DNA of 64,000 bases from Lachnospiraceae bacterium (GTDB taxonomy: Bacteria > Bacillota > Clostridia > Lachnospirales > Lachnospiraceae), in NCBI GenBank assembly GCA_900771195.1, contig CAAGMZ010000029.1:1-64000 (forward strand). Reading direction: 5' to 3'. Below, one piece after another: positions 27,233-37,224 of this stretch. Positions within the stretch are counted from its first letter, which is position 1, and every line of letters begins with the position of its first letter. A program made the translations under genes and the position numbers. The notes beneath the pieces are model-generated. The model worked only from the letters and a program-made list of their open reading frames with translations, was not told the origin of the DNA and searched no databases.

Positions 27233-27925
27233 TTAGTCCGCAAAAATTTTATGATTGGGAAACCTGTCCCGGAATGTGAACATTCTCTCAAAAAGCTTTG
27301 TAAACAGACCTACCACAGTTCCGTTTATGAGCGCGCACACGATTGTTCCAAGCTTGACGCCCTCAAAATGTCCGAATCCGTAAAATGCAAATGACATTAT
27401 CACGGACACAGCACAGCTGATGCAGTCATAGCATGTCTTGCAGCGCTCCTGTCTGAATCCGAATCTTGCTGATACCTCTTTCACAAAAAGCTCATACACT
27501 TCCGGAGATATGTATGTATGGAACATCATCGACACCCCGATTGAGCAGCATAAAAGTCCCGCAATAAAGAGCACTATCCTAAGTGCCATCGTGTCGGCAG
27601 GAATACCGCCAAGCAGAAGATTCAGCCCGTCAAGAACAAATCCGTAAATTACCGCTGTTACGAATGAAAACAGATATTTGAGCTTAACCTTTCTCACGAC
27701 GGCAATCAGAACCACAAGCAGTACCGCCTGCAGCGCATACTCTGCCATTCCGAAGGTAAAAAACGAAAACCGGGGTGACAGCTTAAGATACAAAAGATAG
27801 GCAGGCGCCACAACCATTGACATACCCAAGTCCGCCTTCTGCATGAACACTGCCCCCAGTGCAATAAAAATAATTCCGAACACATATGAAATTTCTGTGT
27901 AAAATGTCTTTTTAGTTTTAGCCAT
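27233..27925 (-). CDS. YczE/YyaS/YitT-like membrane protein (DUF6198-type)
   Basis: This 230-residue integral membrane protein has five or six hydrophobic segments. Family traits include FIALGAVFMQKADLGMSMVVAPAY near the start and DGLNLLLGG in the middle. A CKTCYDC cluster lies on a loop between the last two helices. AGAGGAG precedes ATG. It converges with the 58-residue plus-strand gene, leaving two bases between the stops. Function unknown. Confidence 0.78.
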   Translation of the reverse strand: MAKTKKTFYTEISYVFGIIFIALGAVFMQKADLGMSMVVAPAYLLYLKLSPRFSFFTFGMAEYALQAVLLVVLIAVVRKVKLKYLFSFVTAVIYGFVLDGLNLLLGGIPADTMALRIVLFIAGLLCCSIGVSMMFHTYISPEVYELFVKEVSARFGFRQERCKTCYDCISCAVSVIMSFAFYGFGHFEGVKLGTIVCALINGTVVGLFTKLFERMFTFRDRFPNHKIFAD

Positions 27926-27987
27926 GTCTTTCTCCTCTTTGGCATCATCATAATAATTACCCGGTAATTTGTCAACCGAACAACTGC

Positions 27988-29658
27988 TTATCCGGGTATC
28001 CTAAGGCACAATGCTCCCCATCCCGTCCTGTTATTGGGCTGCTCTTCACCGATAAAAGGACGCGCATTCTTTATGAGCTGTGCTTTTATCTTTTCCCCAT
28101 ACATGTACGGATCATTTCCGTTTACAATACCCCATTCCATAAGTAGTGCGGCACTTCCTGTTACAAACGGTGTTGCCATTGATGTACCGCTTTTGGAAGA
28201 ATATCCCCCGCCTGCTGCTGCCGACATTATGCCTACGCCCGGTGCCACTATGTCAGGTTTAACCAGAACAGGTGCTCTGGTGTATCCCCGCCCCGAAAAA
28301 TCCGCATATTTCATTCTCCTTGCGTCATAGGCTCCCACTGAAATCACATTTGCCGATGTTGACGGTATTGTAAGCGTGGTATCGGCTGTCTCGGTAACAA
28401 AGCCTGTTTCCGTGCTTACAAACGAACCTGACGGCAGCCACATATCATATAATCCGTTCCTGATTTTAACAGGTGCAAGCTCAATCTGCCATATACCTTC
28501 CTGTATATATCCGTTTTCGCCTATAAACTGTATAAAAATCTCCTGTGTTGCACTGTAAGGCGCAGGTTCCCCGTACAATACATATATGTCTGTCCCGTTC
28601 AGCCGGTATTTTATTACATCATTGTCTCCCTTTATCGGGCCTGCTGTTGTTCCGTCCGGAGCCCGCAGCGTCACAAAAAAGTCATCAGAATAGCTTTTCC
28701 AAAGCTGCAGGTCTATTGATAGTTCAAACGGACCTATGACAAACTGCTCCATGACCTCACGGTTCGTCAGAATACCGGATACATGCACTCTCTTATTGGC
28801 TTCATTGCCGCTTCCGGCCGCAATTACGGTCTTCCACCTGAGCGCCGCCTCGCTTATGTATGTCTCAAGAAGTGTCGTTCCGTCATGGGCACCATAATTA
28901 TTGCCAAAGCTCAGGTTTATGGCCACCGGTCTGTTAAGTCCGGCTGCTTTTCTGATAACATAGTCAATGGCTTCCATGAGCCTTGCGCTGCTGAAATACT
29001 CATCATTGCCAAGCTTTACCACCAGAATATCTGCCCGGTATGCCACTCCGCGGTAACGCCCGCCGGACTCCCTTCCGTTGCCTGCGGCTATTCCTGCCAC
29101 ATGTGTCCCATGGCCTCCCGTATCAGCAACCGGAACAATATCCGCCCGCCTGCCAAAAGGCATCCCGAGAGCTTCGTTTATGCGCTCCGCATCATAGACA
29201 GTTCCGGTAGTCTCATCATATATTTCGATTATTCTGGTTTTTCCGTCATCACGCAGAAAATCAGGATGAGCGTAGTCTATTCCGCTGTCAATTACTGCCA
29301 CGATTGTTCCCCGCCCGCTAAGTCCGGTTTCCCAGACCGTATCAATACATGACACGGCCGTTGAATAATCAAGCTGGTAAAAAAGCTTCTTGGGTTTCTC
29401 TATGTAGATTATCTGCGGCAGTTCGGCAAGCCTGTCTATATCCCCCTCACCAATATTAACAAGCGCATAGCCTGCTTCAAGTACCCTGACCGTAGCGCCA
29501 AGGGCACGTACGGCTTCAATGTCTCCGTTATATTTTACAATGAGCTCCCATCGGTTATTTACCGCATCATAACCTGTATCAAGGTCATCTGTTTTCTTTC
29601 TTTCATCCTCCGTAAGGCTGAGTGCAAGATTGAGCTGATTTTCAATTTTCTGGTTCAA
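27988..29658 (-). CDS. Subtilisin-like serine protease (S8 family)
   Basis: This 556-residue protease has the catalytic triad in VAVIDSGIDYAHPDF (Asp), GGHGTHVAGIAAG (His) and SGTSMATPFVTG (Ser). A prodomain-like segment (about residues 1-95) precedes the catalytic domain, and a beta-rich insert of about 130 residues lies between the His and Ser parts. There is no signal peptide. This plan resembles the Csp germination proteases and related cytoplasmic S8 enzymes of Clostridia. The start appears to be TTG at 29658 with a weak site. It lies 24 bases after addA. Confidence 0.85.
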   Translation of the reverse strand: MNQKIENQLNLALSLTEDERKKTDDLDTGYDAVNNRWELIVKYNGDIEAVRALGATVRVLEAGYALVNIGEGDIDRLAELPQIIYIEKPKKLFYQLDYSTAVSCIDTVWETGLSGRGTIVAVIDSGIDYAHPDFLRDDGKTRIIEIYDETTGTVYDAERINEALGMPFGRRADIVPVADTGGHGTHVAGIAAGNGRESGGRYRGVAYRADILVVKLGNDEYFSSARLMEAIDYVIRKAAGLNRPVAINLSFGNNYGAHDGTTLLETYISEAALRWKTVIAAGSGNEANKRVHVSGILTNREVMEQFVIGPFELSIDLQLWKSYSDDFFVTLRAPDGTTAGPIKGDNDVIKYRLNGTDIYVLYGEPAPYSATQEIFIQFIGENGYIQEGIWQIELAPVKIRNGLYDMWLPSGSFVSTETGFVTETADTTLTIPSTSANVISVGAYDARRMKYADFSGRGYTRAPVLVKPDIVAPGVGIMSAAAGGGYSSKSGTSMATPFVTGSAALLMEWGIVNGNDPYMYGEKIKAQLIKNARPFIGEEQPNNRTGWGALCLRIPG

Positions 29659-29682
29659 AATAAATTTCCGTTTTTTATATAA

Positions 29683-32600
29683 TTATGTCTCAGCGCCCGG
29701 ATGTATTTCAACTTTCCTGTCAAGACATACCGAATAGATATAGCAGCCTCCGATTTTTCTTCCCGTCACCTGCTTTATGGCATCACAGTAGAGTTCAAGC
29801 TGCTTCTGATACCTCCGGATAAGAATGTCCTCACCGTCCGCTCCTTCCGGCACTCTGTCCGTCTTGTAATCCACCACATATACCATATCGTCTTCTATGT
29901 AAAAAGCATCTATTATTCCCTGGATAAGCACGCCCTCGGTATCGGGATACGAGGCATCAATTTCTGAAGCTGCCACTTCCATGGTGAAAGGCTGTTCGCG
30001 GTAAAGAAGCTTATTCTCAGCCGCTTTCTTCATTGCCTGACCGAGATTGGTCTTAATAAAATTACCGAATTTGCGGCAGTTAATAAGCCTTGCCGTTTCC
30101 TCTTCCATTATGCCTTCTTTTACCCAGCCTTCAATCTGTATTTTTACATCATTTTCATTATTGAAATTATGATAGTCAATAAGTTCAAACACCTTATGGT
30201 ATGCCGTTCCTCTGAAGGTTCCGCTTGTCCGGTCTTCGTCCTGCATAAATGCAGGAATCCGTTTCATACGCTCCGGTTCCACAACCTTTGCCTCAAGCTC
30301 ATCATTTTCATCCATCGCCCTGATTTTAAGGTCTGAAACAGAATATTTTGTGCGGAGAGTCCTTACATCATCATAGGGATATCTGTATTCCAGCCTTCTG
30401 CCAAGTTCTTCATAATCATTCCGGGCTGCCGGAATGCCTGTCAGCTTGTCAATCCTGTCCTTAAGAATATTTACACGTACTGCAGTCTCTTCATTAACTG
30501 CCTCTGCTATTGCCTGTCCGCTCATTTCCTTTACACAGAATTTTCCTTCGACGGAAAGTTCCGAAGCAACCGGCAGAATAATATCCATATAATTCCTGTT
30601 TCCTGCAATGTATGCCACACTGAGCTTTCCGGTAAGTCTCGCTGCCCTGCAGCTGTTCAGAATACTTTTGCTGTCGGCAACTCCTATCATGATAAGCTTG
30701 TCAACTGCCCTTGTCATTGCCACATAAAGTATCCGAAGTTCCTCACCCACATTGTCATTATGTATTTTGGCAGCAACCATTTCCTTGTACGGCACTTTCC
30801 GGGCAGTCCTTCTGTCGGGATCAATATATGTTATGCCAAGACCATAATCCGCATTGTACACAAGTCGCTGATGAAGAGCCTGCTCGTTATATCCGTGACC
30901 TATATCTCCGATAATAACTATTGGAAATTCAAGGCCCTTGCTGTGATGGATACTCATTATTCTTACCACATCATCATCATCTGAGGCAGTCTTACTCTCA
31001 CCGTAATCAACCTCATACTTCTGAAGCTTTTCTATGTACCTCATAAAGTTAAAAAGTCCGCTGTAGCTTGTCTTTTCATAATCACGGGCACGCTCTATGA
31101 GCATTTTAAGATTGCCCTGTTTTCTCCGTCCGTTTCTCATGGAACCCATGTAATCATAAAATCCCGTTGAGTAAATTATATCCGAGACAAGCTCCCTTAC
31201 CGGAACAAGCAGAGACTTTTCCCTGTATTTTTCAATCATTTCCACGAGACTTCGGCATTTTTGCCCGATTTTACCGTCCGAAAGGGCATTACGGCTCACA
31301 CAGTCCCAGAGCTGTTCATTGCGGGCGCTTCCTTTGACTGCAGCCATTTCCTCTGCATCAAAGCATGCAAAATAAGAGTGCATCACTCCTGCAAGAGGAA
31401 TCTCCTGCCTCGGGTTATCAATGACCTTTAAAAGGTCCATGACAATCTGCACCTCATAGGCGTCAAAATATCCCGTGGATGAATCAAACACTGCCGGAAT
31501 TCCGTTTTTCTCAAGAACAGACACATATACCGGACCGGAATTTCTTGCACTTCTGGTAAGTATCACGAAGTCCCTGTAATTAAGCGACGGATTTTCTTCT
31601 TTCATTTCCTGTATCCTCTTTGCCGCTACCCGTGCGCACACCTCGCAATTATCAAATTCTGCGGCTTCAGGCATGTTATCCTTCGGAACGACAATAACTT
31701 CGGTTGTATCATCAATGTCCTGCACCTCGGGGTCATCCTTCGGATTAAGCTTCACCTCATCCGTGTAATCTATCCCTCCCACCAGTCTTTTCATTGCCTG
31801 AAAAAACACATCATTAACACAGTTAAGAACATTTTCACGGCTTCTGAAATTCTTGTGAAGTTCTATTTTTACATGGTCTCCGCTTTCACCGTAGCTTGCA
31901 TATTTTTCGTTAAAAAGGTCAGGCCTTGCCATTCTGAAGCTGTATATGCTCTGTTTTACATCACCCACCATAAACATGTCAGGAGTCCCCATTCGTTCCC
32001 TTGACACGGCATTCATTATGTATTCCTGAACCAGATTGCTGTCCTGATACTCGTCGATGTATATCTCATCAAACTTTTCCGCAAGCTCGTCAGCCACCTG
32101 CGTATATGTTATTTTCCCGTCTTCTCCCCGATTTGTAAGTATCCTTAAGGCGTAATGCTCAATATCGTTAAAATCAAGTATGTTCTTTGACTGCTTGACT
32201 TCATTTTTGCGCTCCATGAATTCCCTGGTAAGACCGACAATGGTCTTGACATAACAGCTGCATTTCTCCATAAGCTTATACTGACCCGGAACATCCGAAA
32301 GGTATTTCTCCCGTATATCGCCTATCATGTCTTTATAATCCTGTCTGGCCGCTTTAACCATTTCGCACATGTCTTTATCGCAGTCCTTTGCTGCAGCAAG
32401 CCTTGCAAATTTCCAGTCAAGCCTTTCTGCCAGCTCTGAAAGCGTGGATGCATCCGCCGCCTGCATTATCCTGTCGCGGTCATCGATAATGGCATCAGTA
32501 TAGGAGCGTGGACCTTCCGGTTCATTGCACACGTCAATAAAGCCGTCGCACACATCTGCGGTTTCGCAAAGCAGCTGCCTTATATATTCCACTATGTTCT

Positions 32601-33237
32601 GTACTGCAGGAAGCTTTTCATATTCCTGCTGCGAACTGATATCATATACGGATTCACATTCATCAAGCCATAAATCAGGCCACGGGTGGCTCTGGGCAAA
32701 AGCTTCCAGCTCCTTTATCATATCCGCCAGACCGTCTATCTTTTTCCCCTTGGTATAGCAGTCAACAAGTCTGATAAAATCCCGGTCACCCGAAGCAAAA
32801 TGCTCCTCAAAGATTCTGTCAATAACATCTGCAGCTATAAGCTTGAGTTCGCCTTCATCAGCCACCCTGAACCGGGGATCTATTCCGATGGAATTGTAAT
32901 AGTTGCTGATGATATATGAACAAAAGCTGTCAATAGTAGTTATCCTGGCGTTATCGAGAAGTGCAAGCTGCTTTACAAGATATCTGTTGTCAGGCTGCTC
33001 CTCCATCATTTTCTGAAGTCTGTCGGAAAGGCGTTTTTTCATTTCACTTGCTGCAGCCTTGGTAAAAGTCACCACGACTATTGAATCCACGCTTACCGGA
33101 TTGTCAGGGTCGGTTATGCGCTTTACTATACGTTCCACAAGGACTGCGGTCTTGCCGGAGCCTGCCGCAGCACTTACCAGAAGATTTCCGTCTCTGAAAT
33201 CTATTGCCTTCTGCTGTTCATCTGTAAAACCCATCAT
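29683..33237 (-). CDS. addA: ATP-dependent helicase/nuclease subunit A
   Basis: This 1184-residue subunit of the AddAB complex processes double-strand breaks for recombination. It has a UvrD-like helicase: Walker A SAAAGSGKTAVLVERI near residue 20, YIDEYQDSN, VGDVKQSIYSFRMA, MSIHHSKGLEFPIV and LYVAMTRAVDKLIM. A C-terminal RecB-type nuclease has AYHKVFELIDY, GVLIQGIIDAFY and VVDYKTDR. Its ATG overlaps the addB stop in ATGA. The length is close to the family norm of about 1200. Confidence 0.95.
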   Translation of the reverse strand: MMGFTDEQQKAIDFRDGNLLVSAAAGSGKTAVLVERIVKRITDPDNPVSVDSIVVVTFTKAAASEMKKRLSDRLQKMMEEQPDNRYLVKQLALLDNARITTIDSFCSYIISNYYNSIGIDPRFRVADEGELKLIAADVIDRIFEEHFASGDRDFIRLVDCYTKGKKIDGLADMIKELEAFAQSHPWPDLWLDECESVYDISSQQEYEKLPAVQNIVEYIRQLLCETADVCDGFIDVCNEPEGPRSYTDAIIDDRDRIMQAADASTLSELAERLDWKFARLAAAKDCDKDMCEMVKAARQDYKDMIGDIREKYLSDVPGQYKLMEKCSCYVKTIVGLTREFMERKNEVKQSKNILDFNDIEHYALRILTNRGEDGKITYTQVADELAEKFDEIYIDEYQDSNLVQEYIMNAVSRERMGTPDMFMVGDVKQSIYSFRMARPDLFNEKYASYGESGDHVKIELHKNFRSRENVLNCVNDVFFQAMKRLVGGIDYTDEVKLNPKDDPEVQDIDDTTEVIVVPKDNMPEAAEFDNCEVCARVAAKRIQEMKEENPSLNYRDFVILTRSARNSGPVYVSVLEKNGIPAVFDSSTGYFDAYEVQIVMDLLKVIDNPRQEIPLAGVMHSYFACFDAEEMAAVKGSARNEQLWDCVSRNALSDGKIGQKCRSLVEMIEKYREKSLLVPVRELVSDIIYSTGFYDYMGSMRNGRRKQGNLKMLIERARDYEKTSYSGLFNFMRYIEKLQKYEVDYGESKTASDDDDVVRIMSIHHSKGLEFPIVIIGDIGHGYNEQALHQRLVYNADYGLGITYIDPDRRTARKVPYKEMVAAKIHNDNVGEELRILYVAMTRAVDKLIMIGVADSKSILNSCRAARLTGKLSVAYIAGNRNYMDIILPVASELSVEGKFCVKEMSGQAIAEAVNEETAVRVNILKDRIDKLTGIPAARNDYEELGRRLEYRYPYDDVRTLRTKYSVSDLKIRAMDENDELEAKVVEPERMKRIPAFMQDEDRTSGTFRGTAYHKVFELIDYHNFNNENDVKIQIEGWVKEGIMEEETARLINCRKFGNFIKTNLGQAMKKAAENKLLYREQPFTMEVAASEIDASYPDTEGVLIQGIIDAFYIEDDMVYVVDYKTDRVPEGADGEDILIRRYQKQLELYCDAIKQVTGRKIGGCYIYSVCLDRKVEIHPGAET

Positions 33238-36200
33238 TCATTCTCCTTCTCTGCTTTAAGCCCGAATTTTTCCCATTTCCCCTGATCGTTGTCAAACTTT
33301 GGAAGCCTTCTGTAATCCACGGTTTCATTGTTTCTGATGCCGCAAATGACGCCATACGGGCAGTACTTGCACGATTCTTCATAAGGATTGACTTTAATAT
33401 TGCCGTCGTCGATTTCTTTCTGAAGACTCACCATCTTGTCCACGGCATAATTCATGAGACATTCGAGATTCTCCGAGTGAATCACGTTATCGGTATATTT
33501 AAGCACTCCCTTGGTTCTTAAGGCAGGTATCACTGTTGAATACAAGCTGTCCCAGTCATCAAAAAGTCCTGCTTCGTCCCCATTGATTATCCCCTTTGGC
33601 TTAAATTCGGCAAGCACCTTTTTCTCGTATGCGTCTGCGTCGTCTCCGGGATCATCGATTATCGGATTGTCTATGTGATTATACAGTGCACCGGCAGCCT
33701 CCGGCGTAAGCGCCGGATATGTAAGTGCCGCACTCTCAAGGCTTTTTTTCAGATAAACCATAAGCTGAAGCTTAAGTCCTGCATATATCTCGTTAAGTTT
33801 TATGTTACGGTCGCCGGACTTGTAATCTATCACCTTCACGTATACCTTTCGGTCATCATAAGCCATGTCAATCCGGTCTATCTGCCCGGTAATCAGCTGT
33901 CCGCCTGCATTATATTCAAATTTTTCCTCAAAAAATTCAGGCGTGAAGCTTCCTGCCGCAAGCTGTTTTCCAAGTGCCCACATGGTTCTGTCAATCATAT
34001 CCGTAATTCTCTGCTTCATGTACATGTTGGTACTGTCATCCGTAAAATAAGTTGCTGAATACATCGCAGATGCTGCATTAACAGCCCTCACAGCCACATC
34101 TCTTCTCTCCTCATCATCAATATCCGCAAAAGTAAGCTTCTGCTCATGAAGCTCTGATGATGCAAGTCTGATTGCATTGTGGAGAAGCGTTCCCATATCG
34201 CGCGGGTCGAGACTGTACTGAACTCTCTCGTCCAGATTAAGCCCATATCTCACAAAATGCTTAAATTCGCAGTCTGCAAAAGTCTCAATTCTGGAAACAG
34301 AACTTCCGTCCAGACCTTTATAAAGCTGAGCTGCAGTATCAGGGCTTATTATATTGTCACGACACTCATTCATGAATACTTCTGTCATGTGCTTTATACG
34401 GTCCGCATACTCCGGCCTCCGCATAAAGTAATCCAACAAAACTGACACCTGCCCGCTGTTTTCCTGTGAATTGATAAGATGGAGTGAATTTGCCGCGTTG
34501 GTTACCTTATCCAATACGGAAAGCCTGTCCGCATCCGTCTCTTTAAGCCCCGGAAACATTCCCTTTATCATTTCCCAGATTCTTGACTGCTTTGATTCCC
34601 TGCCTTCCGAATCAAATTTATGGCACATAAGACAAAGTTCTTTTTCAGGTTCCGTCATGTTAAGATACAGATAAAAATACTGGTTAAATACTTTTTCCCT
34701 TGGCGTAGGCGCAAGCTCCACCTGATTTTCAAGCATCCTTCTGTCCTGTTCGGACAAAAGTCCTCTGTTGACGGCAGTCTGGGGTATCAGTCCTTCGTTG
34801 ACGCCCAGAATGTACATTGCCTTCACATGCTCAAGTCTTGTACGTTCGATATTTCCTACTGTTACACAGTCTACGGACGGAGGTATGAGTCCCACCTTTA
34901 TCTCGTCAAAGCCCGCATCCATTATCCCTGACAATTCGGAAATATCCATGACTTCACTGCCCATAAGGCTGTCCAGCTGCTCAAGAAGTCCGATTACCTC
35001 AGAATATGTCTTTCTGTACTGGTCTGCCATGGCAACTTTTTTCATATCCTTCGGTTCTTCATCCTCAAGCTTTTGTGCGAGCTCAAGAAGCTTGTCAAAA
35101 ACATTCTCCTGCTCAATAAAATCGTATATAGCCCTGACCTTGTCCGACACAGTCCCGTTCTTATCATGAAGAATCTCATATAATCCTGATGTCTTGTCCG
35201 TAAACTGCTTTGCGGTATCATTAACAACAGGCAGAAAATCTCCCTTGCCGGGATATTTGTATCTGAATTTCCCAAGCCATTTGGCACGTCCTCTTACACC
35301 GTAAGCAATCACATAATTCTCGAGAATATCCACAGACCGTCTGTCAATGTCGCAGAGCACATTCTTAAGAAATCTGAACACGCTTTCATAGGAATAATCA
35401 TCCGTCACAAGCTCTATTACCGCCCTGATGTACTCAACAAGAGGATTTCCCATGATGCTTCTTTTGGTATCTACAAACACCGGTATGCCGCATTCGGTAA
35501 AAATTCTGACGGCTTCGTCAGCATATATGTCTATGTCTCCGACTACCACCGCAATGTCTCTGAACCTAAGGTTCTGTTCGCGGACATTTTTAAGTATTTC
35601 CGCTGCCGCAAATGAAATTTCATCAATAGGGGTCTGTGCCTTATAAAGCCTTATGTCCGCCACTTCACCGTTAAATTTATTGCCGTTATACCTGAAAAGA
35701 TTGTTCTCGAGGAATGCAAGCTCGTCTGACTTGGCAAACCTGTATTTTTCGTAATCGGGCTGTATTTTCTCGTATTCAGCATCTGCCTGAAGCCTGTCGG
35801 CAATTTTCCCTGCCCTGGCAATCATGGTCTTGCTCATGGCAAAAAGCTCTTCCTCTCCCCTAAACACATTGTAAGGCTCATCATAGGGAAGTGTTGCCGT
35901 AATTATGACTTTTTCTGCTTTCTGAACTATCTTTTCGATTATCTTATACTGAACCGGCGTAAATCCCGTAAACCCGTCAAATGCCACAACAGCGCCGTCA
36001 AAGAAATGCGCTCTGTCCATCACTGAGAGCATGGCTTCCGGTCTGTCTTCAACAGTCGTGTACCTGCCCTCAATACAGCTTTCAAACGCCTTGTATATCT
36101 CACAGATATCACTAAGCTTCTGCCTGAGCCGGTCCGAAACCTTAAGGCTTTCCGTCATGTTCTCCAGCTCATCAGGCTTTATTCCATACTGTTTGAGCTC

Positions 36201-36578
36201 AGAAATCATGGACTTTACCTCCTCCACAAGTCCCTGCTTTCTTCCCGGCTTAATTATCCTGAGCCTGTCAGCCACCATATCCATTGATTTTCTGACAATC
36301 AGGTTCTTCCCTGTATCGTCAATACTCTCATTGAGTTCAACCCCCAGTTCGTCGAAAATCCTAAAGCACATTCTTCCGAAAGTCAGTACATCAATATTGA
36401 ATACACCTCTGTTGGGATGCATCCTTACAATGTCCTTCTGCGCCTGTAACGATGATTGTTCAGGCACCACGATAAAATATCTTCCTGACGGATTCTCTAT
36501 GGATGCATCCACAATCCTTTTATACAGTTCATAGGTCTTTCCGTGACCGGAAGCCCCCATCAGCATTTTAATCTTCAT
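33234..36578 (-). CDS. addB: ATP-dependent helicase/nuclease subunit B
   Basis: This 1114-residue partner of AddA has an N-terminal P-loop (GASGHGKTYEL, residues 8-18), an inactive-helicase-like middle, and a C-terminal RecB-type nuclease with GQIDRIDMAY and VKVIDYKSGDRNIKL. A Cys cluster at the end (ESCKYCPYGVIC) plus an earlier Cys (about residue 780) would form the 4Fe-4S staple known for AddB. AAGGTGAG precedes ATG. It is first in the addB-addA-protease transcript. Confidence 0.95.
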   Translation of the reverse strand: MKIKMLMGASGHGKTYELYKRIVDASIENPSGRYFIVVPEQSSLQAQKDIVRMHPNRGVFNIDVLTFGRMCFRIFDELGVELNESIDDTGKNLIVRKSMDMVADRLRIIKPGRKQGLVEEVKSMISELKQYGIKPDELENMTESLKVSDRLRQKLSDICEIYKAFESCIEGRYTTVEDRPEAMLSVMDRAHFFDGAVVAFDGFTGFTPVQYKIIEKIVQKAEKVIITATLPYDEPYNVFRGEEELFAMSKTMIARAGKIADRLQADAEYEKIQPDYEKYRFAKSDELAFLENNLFRYNGNKFNGEVADIRLYKAQTPIDEISFAAAEILKNVREQNLRFRDIAVVVGDIDIYADEAVRIFTECGIPVFVDTKRSIMGNPLVEYIRAVIELVTDDYSYESVFRFLKNVLCDIDRRSVDILENYVIAYGVRGRAKWLGKFRYKYPGKGDFLPVVNDTAKQFTDKTSGLYEILHDKNGTVSDKVRAIYDFIEQENVFDKLLELAQKLEDEEPKDMKKVAMADQYRKTYSEVIGLLEQLDSLMGSEVMDISELSGIMDAGFDEIKVGLIPPSVDCVTVGNIERTRLEHVKAMYILGVNEGLIPQTAVNRGLLSEQDRRMLENQVELAPTPREKVFNQYFYLYLNMTEPEKELCLMCHKFDSEGRESKQSRIWEMIKGMFPGLKETDADRLSVLDKVTNAANSLHLINSQENSGQVSVLLDYFMRRPEYADRIKHMTEVFMNECRDNIISPDTAAQLYKGLDGSSVSRIETFADCEFKHFVRYGLNLDERVQYSLDPRDMGTLLHNAIRLASSELHEQKLTFADIDDEERRDVAVRAVNAASAMYSATYFTDDSTNMYMKQRITDMIDRTMWALGKQLAAGSFTPEFFEEKFEYNAGGQLITGQIDRIDMAYDDRKVYVKVIDYKSGDRNIKLNEIYAGLKLQLMVYLKKSLESAALTYPALTPEAAGALYNHIDNPIIDDPGDDADAYEKKVLAEFKPKGIINGDEAGLFDDWDSLYSTVIPALRTKGVLKYTDNVIHSENLECLMNYAVDKMVSLQKEIDDGNIKVNPYEESCKYCPYGVICGIRNNETVDYRRLPKFDNDQGKWEKFGLKAEKENE

Positions 36579-36654
36579 AATATCTCACCTTGAAATCAGT
36601 CATATTTTTCTATTATTCATAATACGCTTTAGTAATAAGACGCAGGAGTAAAGC

Positions 36655-37092
36655 ATGAGTTCCAAAACCAAAATACTCGTCCTAAAGCTTAAGGAGATTG
36701 TGTACACACTGATATTTGTAGCATTGGGCATAATACTCATCGTGCTGCTGTTCCTTATATTCACCGGGAAAAGCAAAAAAAACAGTGCAGCGCCCACGGC
36801 TTCACAGACCTTCTCACCCGGAATATACACTTCTTCAATAATATTATCGTCAAGCCCGGTTGAGATTGAAGTGACTGTGGACAGCAATCAGATTAAATCC
36901 ATATCCCTTGTGAACGCATCAACATCAATAGAGACAATGTATCCTCTCATATCATCATCGCTTGACAACATTGCCTCTCAGGTAATACGGAACAATTCCA
37001 CTGACAATATTACATATCAAAATGACAGCAAATACACATCAATCGTGCTGGTTAAAGCAATAAATGAAGCCCTTGACAAAGCAAAGCCTTAA
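36655..37092 (+). CDS. Membrane-anchored protein with degenerate FMN-binding-like domain
   Basis: This 145-residue protein has a transmembrane helix (about residues 15-40) and an outside domain. GIYTSSIIL, IEVTVDSNQIKSISL and a C-terminal YTSIVLVKAINEALDKA follow the outline of the FMN_bind domain. The flavinylation motif SGA(T/S)xT is not intact, reading NDSKYTS. It may not carry covalent flavin. AGGAG lies 6 bases before ATG. It is divergent from addB and ends in a bidirectional terminator region. Confidence 0.65.
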   Translation: MSSKTKILVLKLKEIVYTLIFVALGIILIVLLFLIFTGKSKKNSAAPTASQTFSPGIYTSSIILSSSPVEIEVTVDSNQIKSISLVNASTSIETMYPLISSSLDNIASQVIRNNSTDNITYQNDSKYTSIVLVKAINEALDKAKP

Positions 37093-37163
37093 CCTTATCC
37101 GATTATAGCACATTTTACTGTACAAAAAAATTCCCATAACCGCAGTGAATATTTTACAGAAAT

Positions 37164-37211
37164 AAAGTCCGGCAACAGAGAGCGAATCTCATATCGCCGG
37201 ACTTTTTATTT
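37164..37211. terminator. Bidirectional terminator
   Basis: AAAGTCCGGC (37164-37173) and GCCGGACTTT (37196-37205) form a perfect 10-bp stem. TTATTTTG follows on the plus strand and TATTTCTG on the minus strand. It separates the convergent FMN-bind-like and SPFH genes. Confidence 0.75.
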
Positions 37212-37224
37212 TGTCGGTTATCTT